Shown here one piece after another: positions 1-8,932 of a stretch of DNA of 56,030 bases. The translations under genes and the position numbers were made by a program. Within the stretch, counting starts at the first letter, position 1, and every line of letters starts with the position of its first letter. The notes below the pieces were generated by a model, which saw only the letters and a list, made by a program, of their open reading frames with translations, made no database searches and had not been told where the DNA came from. The stretch is from Desulfamplus sp. (GTDB lineage: Bacteria > Desulfobacterota > Desulfobacteria > Desulfobacterales > Desulfobacteraceae). Location: contig JADFZJ010000026.1 of assembly GCA_015232555.1 (NCBI GenBank), positions 1 to 56,030 of the forward strand, read 5' to 3'.

Positions 1-95
1 TACACAGTAATCCATTAAGACGGACAAGGTTGCAATATAAAGACTTCATTTGAGCAAACATGTTAAAAATTGTGATTACTTGCAAAGCAAACTGA

Positions 96-203
96 GGGTT
101 ACAATTAATTTTTAAACAGGCTCTTAGGAAAGCAGGATATTCGAATGATGAGATTGCACAAATGTTAACTATTCCTTTGACAAAAGTTGAGGAGATACTT
201 TGA
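96..203 (+). pseudogene. 3' remnant of a possible Rpn/PD-(D/E)XK transposase-type ORF
   Basis: An open frame of 35 codons starts just after a TGA at 93-95 and ends at a TGA at 201-203. The end of the peptide reads KAGYSNDEIAQMLTIPL then TKVEEIL. This pattern (helix, 'eeIa..l.ip...ve.L') is typical of the C-terminus of Rpn / PD-(D/E)XK nuclease-family transposases. No catalytic core is present in the window, and stop codons lie upstream in the same frame, so it is a remnant or chance similarity. Its stop overlaps the TTG start of the next gene. The family call is an inference from a short tail. Confidence 0.35.
111..127 (-). repeat. 17-bp copy of a repeat found inverted at 34714-34730
   Basis: TTTAAACAGGCTCTTAG is the exact reverse complement of bases 34714-34730, and its core recurs at 34817-34830. 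A 17-bp exact match between two accessory regions 34 kb apart suggests a shared mobile-element end rather than chance, but AT-rich flanks weaken this. Confidence 0.4.
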
Positions 204-1546
204 TAACTTTTTTACGACAGATGTTTGAAAAAAATTCGGATAAAGATGCCTTAGTATGGCAACGTCAGATTTATAAATATGGCAGCCTTCTTGAATCTTT
301 AGAATATTGGTCATCACATTTGACAGATTCTAATATTGCTACGAATCAAATCATAGCTCTTGATGCTGATTTCTCCCCTAATGCGTTGGCATTGATGTTG
401 GCACTGATTGATAGACGGTGCATCATTGTTCCGTTAAGTAACACAGTTGCCTCCAAGAAAGAGGAGTTTTATAGGATTGCTCAGGTTGAACAGATCATTT
501 CTTTTGATGATAAGGATAATGTAAAAATCATATCTATTGTTCAAAATAATCAAAGTTTATCGAATCCTTTAATCCATAAATTAAAAGTTCTCAACGACCC
601 TGGATTGATTCTTTTTTCTTCAGGTTCTACTGGCAAGAGTAAAGCTGCTCTGCACGATTTTGTCCCGCTTTTGGACAAATTTAAAACACCTCGTAAAACT
701 CTAAAAACTCTGACTTTTTTACTATTTGATCATATAGGGGGAATCAACACGATATTTTACACACTTGCCAATGGCGGCTGTGCTGTTACATTAAAAGATC
801 GCTCTCCAGAGGCTGTTTGTACGGCTATTCAAGATTACAAGGTAGAGCTTTTACCCACATCGCCTACATTCATCAATTTGATGCTGTTATCAGAAGCGTG
901 GAAGCGGTTTGATCTCTCATCTCTTAAACTTGTCACCTACGGAACAGAGGTTATGCCGGCAGCCACGTTAGAGAGGTTTCATCGACTATTTCCAAACATA
1001 AAACTTCAGCAGACTTATGGATTATCAGAGATTGGAATTTTAAGTTCTAAATCCCGCAATCCAGACTCTTTATGGCTTAAAATCGGCGGAACTGGTATTG
1101 AATATCGGATTGTAGATAGAATCTTGCAAATAAAAACTCCGTCAGCAATGCTTGGTTATCTTAATGCTCCAAGCCCTTTTACTGATGACGGCTGGTTTGA
1201 TACGGGAGACGAGGTTGAGACAGACGGCGAATATATACGCATTTTAGGCAGAACTTCTGAGATTATAAATGTAGGGGGAGAAAAGGTGTGGCCCGCAGAG
1301 GTTGAAAATGTGCTGCTAACAATGCAGGGAGTTGAAGATGCAGCAGTTACAGGCAGAGCAAATCCTATTACTGGTCAGATGGTTCAGGCAAGGGTAAAAC
1401 TTAACACAAATGAGAGCCTTTCAGATTTTCGTAAAAGAATGCGTCAATTTTGCAAGGATAAGCTGCCTCCTTATAAGATTCCTCAGCAGGTGATATTAGA
1501 AGATGAGGGTTTTCACGGAAATCGTTTTAAAAAAATACGCAGGTAA
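200..1546 (+). CDS. Stand-alone AMP-forming adenylation enzyme (acyl/aminoacyl-AMP ligase)
   Basis: This is a 448-residue ANL-superfamily enzyme, expected to activate a carboxylic acid as the AMP ester and pass it to a carrier-protein or CoA thiol. Visible core motifs are the P-loop LFSSGSTGKSKAA (about residues 139-151), YGLSEIG (about 273), GWFDTGD (about 331) and GRTSEIINVGGEKVWP (about 350). The C-terminal catalytic lysine region is reduced to GNRFKKIRR. It is shorter than typical CoA ligases (500-550 residues) because the N-terminal subdomain is compact. The start is TTG at 200, supported by GAGGAG five bases upstream. It lies 0.7 kb before an NRPS whose first module lacks an A domain, so loading that module in trans is the natural hypothesis. 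The substrate is unknown. A plain acyl-CoA ligase role is the alternative. Confidence 0.8.
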   Translation: MITFLRQMFEKNSDKDALVWQRQIYKYGSLLESLEYWSSHLTDSNIATNQIIALDADFSPNALALMLALIDRRCIIVPLSNTVASKKEEFYRIAQVEQIISFDDKDNVKIISIVQNNQSLSNPLIHKLKVLNDPGLILFSSGSTGKSKAALHDFVPLLDKFKTPRKTLKTLTFLLFDHIGGINTIFYTLANGGCAVTLKDRSPEAVCTAIQDYKVELLPTSPTFINLMLLSEAWKRFDLSSLKLVTYGTEVMPAATLERFHRLFPNIKLQQTYGLSEIGILSSKSRNPDSLWLKIGGTGIEYRIVDRILQIKTPSAMLGYLNAPSPFTDDGWFDTGDEVETDGEYIRILGRTSEIINVGGEKVWPAEVENVLLTMQGVEDAAVTGRANPITGQMVQARVKLNTNESLSDFRKRMRQFCKDKLPPYKIPQQVILEDEGFHGNRFKKIRR

Positions 1547-1561
1547 AAAGGAGATAATTTT

Positions 1562-1792
1562 ATGCGTTTAATAGAGTTTCAAGCAGATATTAAAAATGGA
1601 ATGATCGAAATTCCACAACAATATTTACAACAATTACAAACATCAGTTAAAGTTTTAATTTTACAAGATAAATCAACTATAAAATCGGTTTTAAATAAGA
1701 AAGAAAAGTTTTTATCAAAAGTTGCAAAGCATCGTTTTGATTTACCTTTAAATTATCATTTTAACAGGGAAGAACTTTATGACAGAAGCTAA
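1562..1792 (+). CDS. Antitoxin-like protein of a PIN toxin pair
   Basis: A 76-residue protein begins MRLIEFQADIKNGMIEIP, resembling the short beta-strand N-terminus of AbrB-like or DUF2281-type antitoxins. The C-terminal half is charged and would be the toxin-wrapping tail. AAAGGAGAT lies just upstream of the ATG. Its last 14 bases overlap the start of the PIN-domain gene, the usual layout of antitoxin-toxin operons. It starts 15 bases after the adenylation gene, so it is probably co-transcribed with the NRPS genes. The antitoxin role is inferred mostly from position, because the sequence itself is poorly conserved. Confidence 0.7.
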   Translation: MRLIEFQADIKNGMIEIPQQYLQQLQTSVKVLILQDKSTIKSVLNKKEKFLSKVAKHRFDLPLNYHFNREELYDRS

Positions 1793-2189
1793 GTATCTTT
1801 TTGATACAAATATGTGGGTATATCTTTATAGCTTTGATCCCAAAGGAATTATTGTCCAAAAACTTATTAATACCCATTTTGATAATATTGTTGTCTCAAC
1901 CCAAGTTTTAAACGAGCTTTATAATGTCCTCACTCGTAAAAACTTGAAAACAAAAGAAGATGCTTACGAAATAGTTAATGATCTAATTGAGAATTATAAT
2001 ATTTACTGTATTGATGAGCAATGTATCAAACGAGGAGTAGAAATTAACATCAAATACCATTTTTCATACTGGGACAGCCTGATTATTGCAGCAGCACTTG
2101 AAACAGGCTGTTCTACGCTTTATTCAGAAGATTTACAGCATAAACAGGTAATCGAAGAGACGGTAACCGTTTTAAATCCATTTTCATAG
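1779..2189 (+). CDS. PIN-domain ribonuclease toxin
   Basis: A 136-residue PIN-domain protein, by family a Mg2+-dependent RNase acting on RNA in the cytoplasm (VapC-like). The first acidic motif is FDTNMWVYL (D near residue 9). A conserved glutamate sits in LNELYNVL, and the third acidic cluster is YWDSLIIAAALETGCS followed by LYSEDLQ. The catalytic acidic set looks complete, so the toxin should be active. It overlaps the antitoxin gene by 14 bp and is followed after 61 bp by the large NRPS gene. A toxin-antitoxin unit inside a biosynthetic operon may stabilise the locus or be a passenger. Confidence 0.88.
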   Translation: MTEAKYLFDTNMWVYLYSFDPKGIIVQKLINTHFDNIVVSTQVLNELYNVLTRKNLKTKEDAYEIVNDLIENYNIYCIDEQCIKRGVEINIKYHFSYWDSLIIAAALETGCSTLYSEDLQHKQVIEETVTVLNPFS

Positions 2190-2250
2190 TTTGGAATGAC
2201 TGAGATCAAACTATCTCTGCTATATTTTTAAAAATATTGGAATTTTTTAT

Positions 2251-5200
2251 ATGTTTGATAAACGCAATGTTAAAAATTTGTATGCTCTAACCCCTTTACA
2301 AGAGGGAATTTTATTTCATAGCCTTATGGACGCAAGCGGCTCAACCTATTTTGAACAGGCTTGTTTTAATGTAAATGGTCAAGTAAATGTCTCTTTTTTT
2401 CAAAAGGCTTGGAATGAGCTGATTAGGAGGCACGATGCTTTACGCACTATTTTTGTTATGAAAAACGTGCCGCAGCCCTTGCAAATAGTTCTAAAACAGC
2501 GGGAGCTTACAATTAGAGTTGAAGATATCACGCATCTTACACCTGAAGAGCAAGATGAGCGGATTGAGGCGTTTCGCAAAGAAGATCGCTATACTCCTTT
2601 TGATCTAACTAAAGATTTGCTTATTCGTATTAACCTGTTTAAGCGGAAAGATAATCTTCACACATTGGTCTGGAGTTTCCACCACATAATAATGGACGGC
2701 TGGAGCGTGAGCGTTCTTTATGAAGAGCTTGCTGTAATCTACACCGCTCTGCTTCAAGATAAAAAATATCATCTGCCTGAACCAATACAGTTTAACAGCT
2801 ATATTAAATGGATGAAAGGACACAATAACAAAGAGGCTCAAGAGTTTTGGCAGCATTATCTTGATGGATACAGCAGACGAACTACTCTTCCACGCTTACA
2901 AAAAACGAGTGAATTATATATAGATACAGAAACTGCCTCTCCGACTCTTGAATCTCCACCTGTTGAATCTACTACTACGTTCAGCACTAAACGGCTGCAC
3001 TTTAAAATTAATTCCAACGTATCAGACGGTCTTATAAAACTTGCTCTTAGTTGCCAAGTAACAATAAACACAGTGTTTCAAGCTCTGTGGGGTGTGGTTA
3101 TGGCATCATATAACCAATGCACAGATGCTGTTTTTGGAATAACTGTTTCTGGTCGCCCCACTGAAATTAAAGGTATTGAGCGTATGGTAGGTCTGTTTAT
3201 CAATGCCGTGCCTGTAAGAATAAAATATTCAAAAGAGGAGAGATTCAAAAATCTTTTGGCACGTCTGCAATCTGAATCAACTGCTGCCCGCGATTTCCAC
3301 TACTGCTCACTTGCTGATATTCAGGCTTCTACACCTCTTAGACATAATCTATTTGATCAGTTGTTGGTCTTTGAAAATTATCCTGATCCATCTGATGTGT
3401 TGGGAGAGAGCCAGATGGGACTTTCTTTGACAGGATTTGATCAATTTGAACAGACAAATTACGATTTAACTGTCGAAGTTTTTCCCGGGGAACGTATAGA
3501 GTATGAGATTTTGTTTAATCCTGATGCGTTTTCAGAAGATGTTGTAAAGGCAATACCAATCCATATTGAACGGGCTGCATCTGCTGTGCTGGCAGATGAA
3601 AATATTTTAGTGTCATCTATCCTGATTTTAAATGATCAAGAGAGAGAATTTTACAATAGATATATAATTGATACTACAAAGACGTTAAATATAAATATCG
3701 AAAATAGAGAGCTGAATTCAGATAATCCGTTAAACAGCGATAATCGTAATGGTGCTGATCTTGTAAGAAAGCTCTCTTCTGATAATTCCTTTGAAAATCG
3801 GAGGCTTACCACAAAATATGTTTCTCCTGAAAATGAGATTCAAGAAAAACTTGCTGCTATATGGGAAGAGGTTTTAGAGAGGACGAATATCGGCATTGAC
3901 GATAATTTTTTTGAGATAGGAGGGCACAGCCTTAGAGCTACAAGAATCGTATCACGCATACATAAAGTGTTATCAGCAGAGATAACGCTGCAGGAGTTTT
4001 TTGTAAAACCTGATATACGAACCATAGCAAAACTAATTGAGGTTAAACTAAAACCATCTTTAATCTCTAAAGAAGATGCCCAGACTTTATCCTCCTCTGA
4101 TAGTGCCGATATTTCCAAAACTAAAATTTACCAGAATATTCCGCTCTGTCCGCCTTTTGAGCCTGATTATGAGGTATCTCACGCTCAACGCCGTTTGTGG
4201 ATTCTTGATAAGATGGAAGATAATTTTACGGCTTATAACCAGTCTGCTGGATTTCTATTTAAAGGTGAATTTGATCCAAAGCTCTTTAAAGAGGCAGTTG
4301 AATTTGCAGCCGTTCGCCATGAGTCGTTAAGAACTGTGTTTGTGGAAAAAGAGGGCGTGGAAAAATTGAACGAGCCTCGACAAAAAATCGTTGATAATCA
4401 AAAAATCCTATTTTCAGAGATTGATCTAACCTTAGAAGCAGAGCCAGAAAAGGCTGCAAAAGAGATTGCATCGAAACTGCCTCATCAGATGTTTGATCTT
4501 GCAAACGGACCTTTATGGAGTGCAACCATACTTAAACTTGGTGAGAATAAACACGTAATACTTTTAAATATCCACCATATAATTTGTGACGGCTGGTCTC
4601 TTGTAATTTTAGAAAATGAGGTTTTAACTGCATATCTTACTCTGCTTAAAGGGCAAAAAACAAATATAAAACCTCTGCCTCTGCAATACAAAGATTTTGC
4701 AGCGTGGCAGAACAGGCGGCTTCATTCTTCTGAGATGGATAGACATCGTAACTACTGGCATGAAAAGTTAAAAGGTGAAATTCCAGTTCTAAACCTTCCA
4801 ACAGATTTTGCTCGTCCGTTAGTTAGAACATATTCAGGTGCTGTTGTCAGGACAGAGATTTCAGCCGATCAGATAGAGGAGTTTAACCGCTTTTGCAGCA
4901 AAAATAGAGCCAGCCTTTTTACAGGGCTTGCTGCACTGCTTAAAGTTCTTCTATTTAGATACACGTCTCAAGAGGATATTATTATCGGCTCTCCAGTGGC
5001 TGGTCGTGATCATGCTGATCTTGAGGGGCAGATTGGCTTTTTTGTCAATACATTGGCTCTTAGAGATCAATTAAAGCCTGATATGAGCTTTGAAGCACTT
5101 CTTGAATCTGTTGGAACGACAGTTATTGAAGCGTTTGATCATCAGCTTTATCCATTTGACCGCCTTGTAGAAGAGCTGAATGTCTTAAGAGATATCGGCA

Positions 5201-8200
5201 GAAGCCCGATTTTTGATGTGATGCTTGTGTTGCAAAATAACGTTGGAGTTACTGCATCTATTGAGGGAGTTAGCATATCAGAGTTTGACTTTGAGCTTAA
5301 ACAGAGCCAATTTGATCTTACTTTTATTTTTTCAGAAAGTGATAATGGTTTAACCCTTGATATAAATTATAATACTGATCTCTTTCATAAAGAGACAATT
5401 GAGCGTATGGCAGGTCACTTTACGACACTTCTCACAAATGCTGTCAAAGAGCCTGACGCTCAAATCAGCCGTTTGAACATGCTCACTCCAAACGAGTATC
5501 AAATTTTAACAAGAGGTTTTAACACTAATACTCGTTTGTATCCTGAAGACAAAACACTTGCCTCTCTGTTTGAAGAACTGGTTTTGCGTAATCCAGAGCG
5601 TGATGCTGTAATTTATCAAGATAAAAAATTGACATACAGAGAATTGAACAAATCGGCAGATATTTTAGCTGTCTATCTTGCCCAAACTTGCGGAATCAAG
5701 CCTGATATGCCTGTTGCTGTGCTTTTGAACAGAAGCGAACAGGTACCAGTAGCACTGATTGGCGTATTAAAATCTGGAGGCACATATTTGCCGTTAGACC
5801 CTGAGAGTCCATTTAAGCGTCTTGAGTATATAATTTCTGATAGTGGTGCAAAGGTGCTGATAACTGATTCTTCAAATATGGAAGTTGCTGAAAAGTTAAA
5901 TCCATCTAAAATTATAAATATTCAAACAAGTTTATGGAGTGAGTTATCAGATAGTTTAGGTCAAACTGATATTTTAATTCAAAATGAAAATTTAAGTCAG
6001 ACAGATAATTTCAATAAAATGGAGAGTTTATCTTCAATAAAAAATTTAACTCCATCATCACCAACCGATCTTGCCTATATCATCTACACATCTGGATCAA
6101 CTGGAGAGCCTAAAGGCGTTATGGTGGAGCATCGCAGCTTTATCAACATGATCTTAGCTCAAATAGAGGGTTTTGATATTACGCCTGATGATAGAGTCCT
6201 TCAGTTTGCAACTTTGATGTTTGATGCCTCTATGTCTGAGATTTTCATGGCTCTTCTGTCAGGGGCAGCAGTGGTAATGATCGATCGTGAGCAGATTCAA
6301 GATACAGCTCGATTTATAGATTATATGGAGCAAAAAAAGATTACGGCAATTACGCTTCCGCCTGTTTATCTTAAAATGCTTAACCGCTGCCCATTGCCAA
6401 ATTTAAGAATCTTAATAACAGCGGGCGAGCCTGCAATAAAAGAAGATGCTCTATTTTACAGCAGAACTAAAAGCTATTTTAACGCTTATGGACCTACTGA
6501 AACAGCAGTCTGTACCTCTTTTCAAAAGGTTGAGCCTGATGCTTCTTATGGTGATACAATTCCAATTGGAACGCCAATTGCCAACAATGCAGTTTTTATT
6601 CTTGATAAGCATCTAAATCCCGTTCCGATTGGTGTCGCAGGAGAGCTTTGTTTTGCAGGTGTAGGAGTTGCACGAGGATATCTTAACCGAGCTCATTTAA
6701 CTTCGGAAAAATTTATCCCTTGTCCTTTTAATATTTGCCACCCATTTAATAAAAACGGGCATATATACAGAATTGGTGATCTTGGCCGCTGGCTTAGTAA
6801 CGGCAATATTGAATTTTTAGGAAGAGTTGACGAGCAGGTCAAAATCAGAGGTTTTAGAATTGAACCCGGTGAAATTGCCTCTGCTTTAAAGAGCTTTTCT
6901 GAAATTGATGATGCGTTAGTGGTTGTGTGGCAAGATGAATCTGAACGAAATAACCATTTAGCAGCTTATATCGTAACTAAATCCAAACTATTGCCAACCG
7001 AGCTTAGAAGACATTTATCTGAGCATCTTCCACCCTATATGATACCGAGCGTGTTTATACCGTTGAGTGCTTTTCCTATGACAATCAATGGTAAGATTGA
7101 TAAACGAGCTTTGCCTGATCCTGCTTATGCTATGAAAGATCATATTAAAGAATCTTCAAACAAAGAGGCAGAAGAGCCAGCTACACCTTTGGAAGCGACT
7201 ATTGTTAATGTTTGGCAGACTATCTTTAATCGCACAGATATTGGACGTAATGACGATTTTTTTAACCTTGGCGGAGATTCAATCAAGGCAATCAGAATGA
7301 TCTCGCTGCTTCGCGAAACGTCAGTTGCAGTTAAGGTAAAAGACATCTTTAAATGGACAACCATTTCCGAACTTGCCAAATATGGAGCAAAGGAGATTAT
7401 ACTTACCTATCCAATAGCTCAATTTAGCGGTAAAGTAACGCAGACTCCGATTTACCGCTGGTTTTTTGACCATTTTAAAGAGTATGCCAATCATTTTAAC
7501 CACGCTGATCTATTTTACAGCAAAAAACGTTTAGAGCCTTTATCAATAGAGGCTGGACTTAATGCTGTGATTGCACACCATGATATGCTGCGTTTAACCT
7601 GTAAAAAAAGTTCTGATGGCATTGAATTAATTATTCCTGAACAAAATCATATAAATTCAAAAGATTCTAAAACTTTTGAAGTGGTTGATCTTAAAAATTT
7701 ACCTATTGCAGAGGCTTCAAACATCATTTCACGTATTGCTGGTAAAGCTCAAGAATCTTTTGATCTGTTTGAGCCGCTTAAACCTTTAATCAAGGTTGTT
7801 CTGTTTCAGCTTGCAGACAGCGACAGGCTTTTTATCGTGATTCACCACCTGCTTGGAGATGCAGTATCTTGGCGTATTCTGCTTGAAGATTTGGAATCTG
7901 CATACAATCAGCATGATAAAAGTTTGATACAGCTTCCTCAAAAGACAACTCCTTTTCCAGTATGGGCAGAGGCATTAGAAAAATATTCTCGTAGTGAGGC
8001 TTTGCAAGCTGAAATGGATTACTGGCTTACGATTACTAAGAGAAAAGTTGGTCATTTGCCAGCAGATGGTATTTTAGAAAACAATATAATTCCACAAGAT
8101 ACAACTACAACTCGGGATATATATACAAATCAGGATACAACTGTAAGTCAGGCAAAATCTACGATGGCTGATATGAATATTTTAGAGATAAAATGGGAGT

Positions 8201-8868
8201 CAGCGAACACTCAGAAGATAGTAGCTGCTGCAAGGCGATTAAACACAGGTGTTGATAGAGTTCTGCTTGCTGCACTTGCATGGTGCTGCCACTGCCAGCA
8301 TGGTCATAGTTCAACATTGATCTCTCTTGAAAGCTATGGTCGTCCAGAACTTTTTGATAATATTGATGTATCAAGAACAATCGGCTGGTTTACAGCAACT
8401 TACCCCATGGTTATAAATGCCTCAAAAGATGATTTAAAAAAAGAAAATATTGAACAAGATATAATTGATATTGACAAAGAACTCAAACTGGTTTCAAACA
8501 ATGGAATCGGCTGGGGGCTTCTTAAATATTTGACATCTAAAAATATTGGAGTTGAATCTTTAGAAATTACTGATATTAAACAAGAGTCAAAGTTTAATTC
8601 AAATATGTTTGATCTAAATACAGATATTAATTTTAACTATTTAGGGGAATTTGAAGCATACAGTCGCGATATGTTCAAACCAGCCTCAGAAGATACTGGA
8701 TCTTCAGCAGCAGCCAAAGCACCAGTAATCCACGATTTAGATATAAATGGTGCGATTGCTCAAGGTCAGTTGCAAGTAATATGGAATTATAATAAAAAGA
8801 GATTTGCAAAAGAACGGATAAGCAAAATGGTTCAAGATTTTTCACTGTTGATTGATAAAATCGTGTAG
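2251..8868 (+). CDS. Nonribosomal peptide synthetase, C-PCP-C-A-PCP-E
   Basis: A 2205-residue NRPS. The first condensation domain spans about residues 8-450, with LTPLQEGILFHSL and active site HHIIMDGWS (H144, H145, D149). Its opening motif resembles the class that accepts D-residue or starter donors. A low-complexity Asn/Ser linker (about 470-515) leads to PCP1, with the phosphopantetheine serine at residue 560 (GGHSLRA). A second C domain has HHIICDGWS (H775, H776, D780). The adenylation domain spans about 1105-1625, with YTSGSTGEPKG, NAYGPTE and NGKIDKR. PCP2 serine is residue 1677 (GGDSIKA, the form often seen before E domains). The final domain (about 1740-2200) has HHLLGDAVSW and GWFTATYP, indicating epimerisation. 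There is no A domain in module 1 and no thioesterase. Hand alignment with GrsA gives pocket residues D-A-S-T-I-A-A-V-C-K, suggesting an aromatic residue, which would be epimerised to D. Confidence 0.93.
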   Translation: MFDKRNVKNLYALTPLQEGILFHSLMDASGSTYFEQACFNVNGQVNVSFFQKAWNELIRRHDALRTIFVMKNVPQPLQIVLKQRELTIRVEDITHLTPEEQDERIEAFRKEDRYTPFDLTKDLLIRINLFKRKDNLHTLVWSFHHIIMDGWSVSVLYEELAVIYTALLQDKKYHLPEPIQFNSYIKWMKGHNNKEAQEFWQHYLDGYSRRTTLPRLQKTSELYIDTETASPTLESPPVESTTTFSTKRLHFKINSNVSDGLIKLALSCQVTINTVFQALWGVVMASYNQCTDAVFGITVSGRPTEIKGIERMVGLFINAVPVRIKYSKEERFKNLLARLQSESTAARDFHYCSLADIQASTPLRHNLFDQLLVFENYPDPSDVLGESQMGLSLTGFDQFEQTNYDLTVEVFPGERIEYEILFNPDAFSEDVVKAIPIHIERAASAVLADENILVSSILILNDQEREFYNRYIIDTTKTLNINIENRELNSDNPLNSDNRNGADLVRKLSSDNSFENRRLTTKYVSPENEIQEKLAAIWEEVLERTNIGIDDNFFEIGGHSLRATRIVSRIHKVLSAEITLQEFFVKPDIRTIAKLIEVKLKPSLISKEDAQTLSSSDSADISKTKIYQNIPLCPPFEPDYEVSHAQRRLWILDKMEDNFTAYNQSAGFLFKGEFDPKLFKEAVEFAAVRHESLRTVFVEKEGVEKLNEPRQKIVDNQKILFSEIDLTLEAEPEKAAKEIASKLPHQMFDLANGPLWSATILKLGENKHVILLNIHHIICDGWSLVILENEVLTAYLTLLKGQKTNIKPLPLQYKDFAAWQNRRLHSSEMDRHRNYWHEKLKGEIPVLNLPTDFARPLVRTYSGAVVRTEISADQIEEFNRFCSKNRASLFTGLAALLKVLLFRYTSQEDIIIGSPVAGRDHADLEGQIGFFVNTLALRDQLKPDMSFEALLESVGTTVIEAFDHQLYPFDRLVEELNVLRDIGRSPIFDVMLVLQNNVGVTASIEGVSISEFDFELKQSQFDLTFIFSESDNGLTLDINYNTDLFHKETIERMAGHFTTLLTNAVKEPDAQISRLNMLTPNEYQILTRGFNTNTRLYPEDKTLASLFEELVLRNPERDAVIYQDKKLTYRELNKSADILAVYLAQTCGIKPDMPVAVLLNRSEQVPVALIGVLKSGGTYLPLDPESPFKRLEYIISDSGAKVLITDSSNMEVAEKLNPSKIINIQTSLWSELSDSLGQTDILIQNENLSQTDNFNKMESLSSIKNLTPSSPTDLAYIIYTSGSTGEPKGVMVEHRSFINMILAQIEGFDITPDDRVLQFATLMFDASMSEIFMALLSGAAVVMIDREQIQDTARFIDYMEQKKITAITLPPVYLKMLNRCPLPNLRILITAGEPAIKEDALFYSRTKSYFNAYGPTETAVCTSFQKVEPDASYGDTIPIGTPIANNAVFILDKHLNPVPIGVAGELCFAGVGVARGYLNRAHLTSEKFIPCPFNICHPFNKNGHIYRIGDLGRWLSNGNIEFLGRVDEQVKIRGFRIEPGEIASALKSFSEIDDALVVVWQDESERNNHLAAYIVTKSKLLPTELRRHLSEHLPPYMIPSVFIPLSAFPMTINGKIDKRALPDPAYAMKDHIKESSNKEAEEPATPLEATIVNVWQTIFNRTDIGRNDDFFNLGGDSIKAIRMISLLRETSVAVKVKDIFKWTTISELAKYGAKEIILTYPIAQFSGKVTQTPIYRWFFDHFKEYANHFNHADLFYSKKRLEPLSIEAGLNAVIAHHDMLRLTCKKSSDGIELIIPEQNHINSKDSKTFEVVDLKNLPIAEASNIISRIAGKAQESFDLFEPLKPLIKVVLFQLADSDRLFIVIHHLLGDAVSWRILLEDLESAYNQHDKSLIQLPQKTTPFPVWAEALEKYSRSEALQAEMDYWLTITKRKVGHLPADGILENNIIPQDTTTTRDIYTNQDTTVSQAKSTMADMNILEIKWESANTQKIVAAARRLNTGVDRVLLAALAWCCHCQHGHSSTLISLESYGRPELFDNIDVSRTIGWFTATYPMVINASKDDLKKENIEQDIIDIDKELKLVSNNGIGWGLLKYLTSKNIGVESLEITDIKQESKFNSNMFDLNTDINFNYLGEFEAYSRDMFKPASEDTGSSAAAKAPVIHDLDINGAIAQGQLQVIWNYNKKRFAKERISKMVQDFSLLIDKIV

Positions 8869-8932
8869 CCTTCTAACCATAAAATATTTTAAAAACAGGC
8901 TTTAATTAGGAAAATCATCAGGATAAGCTATT

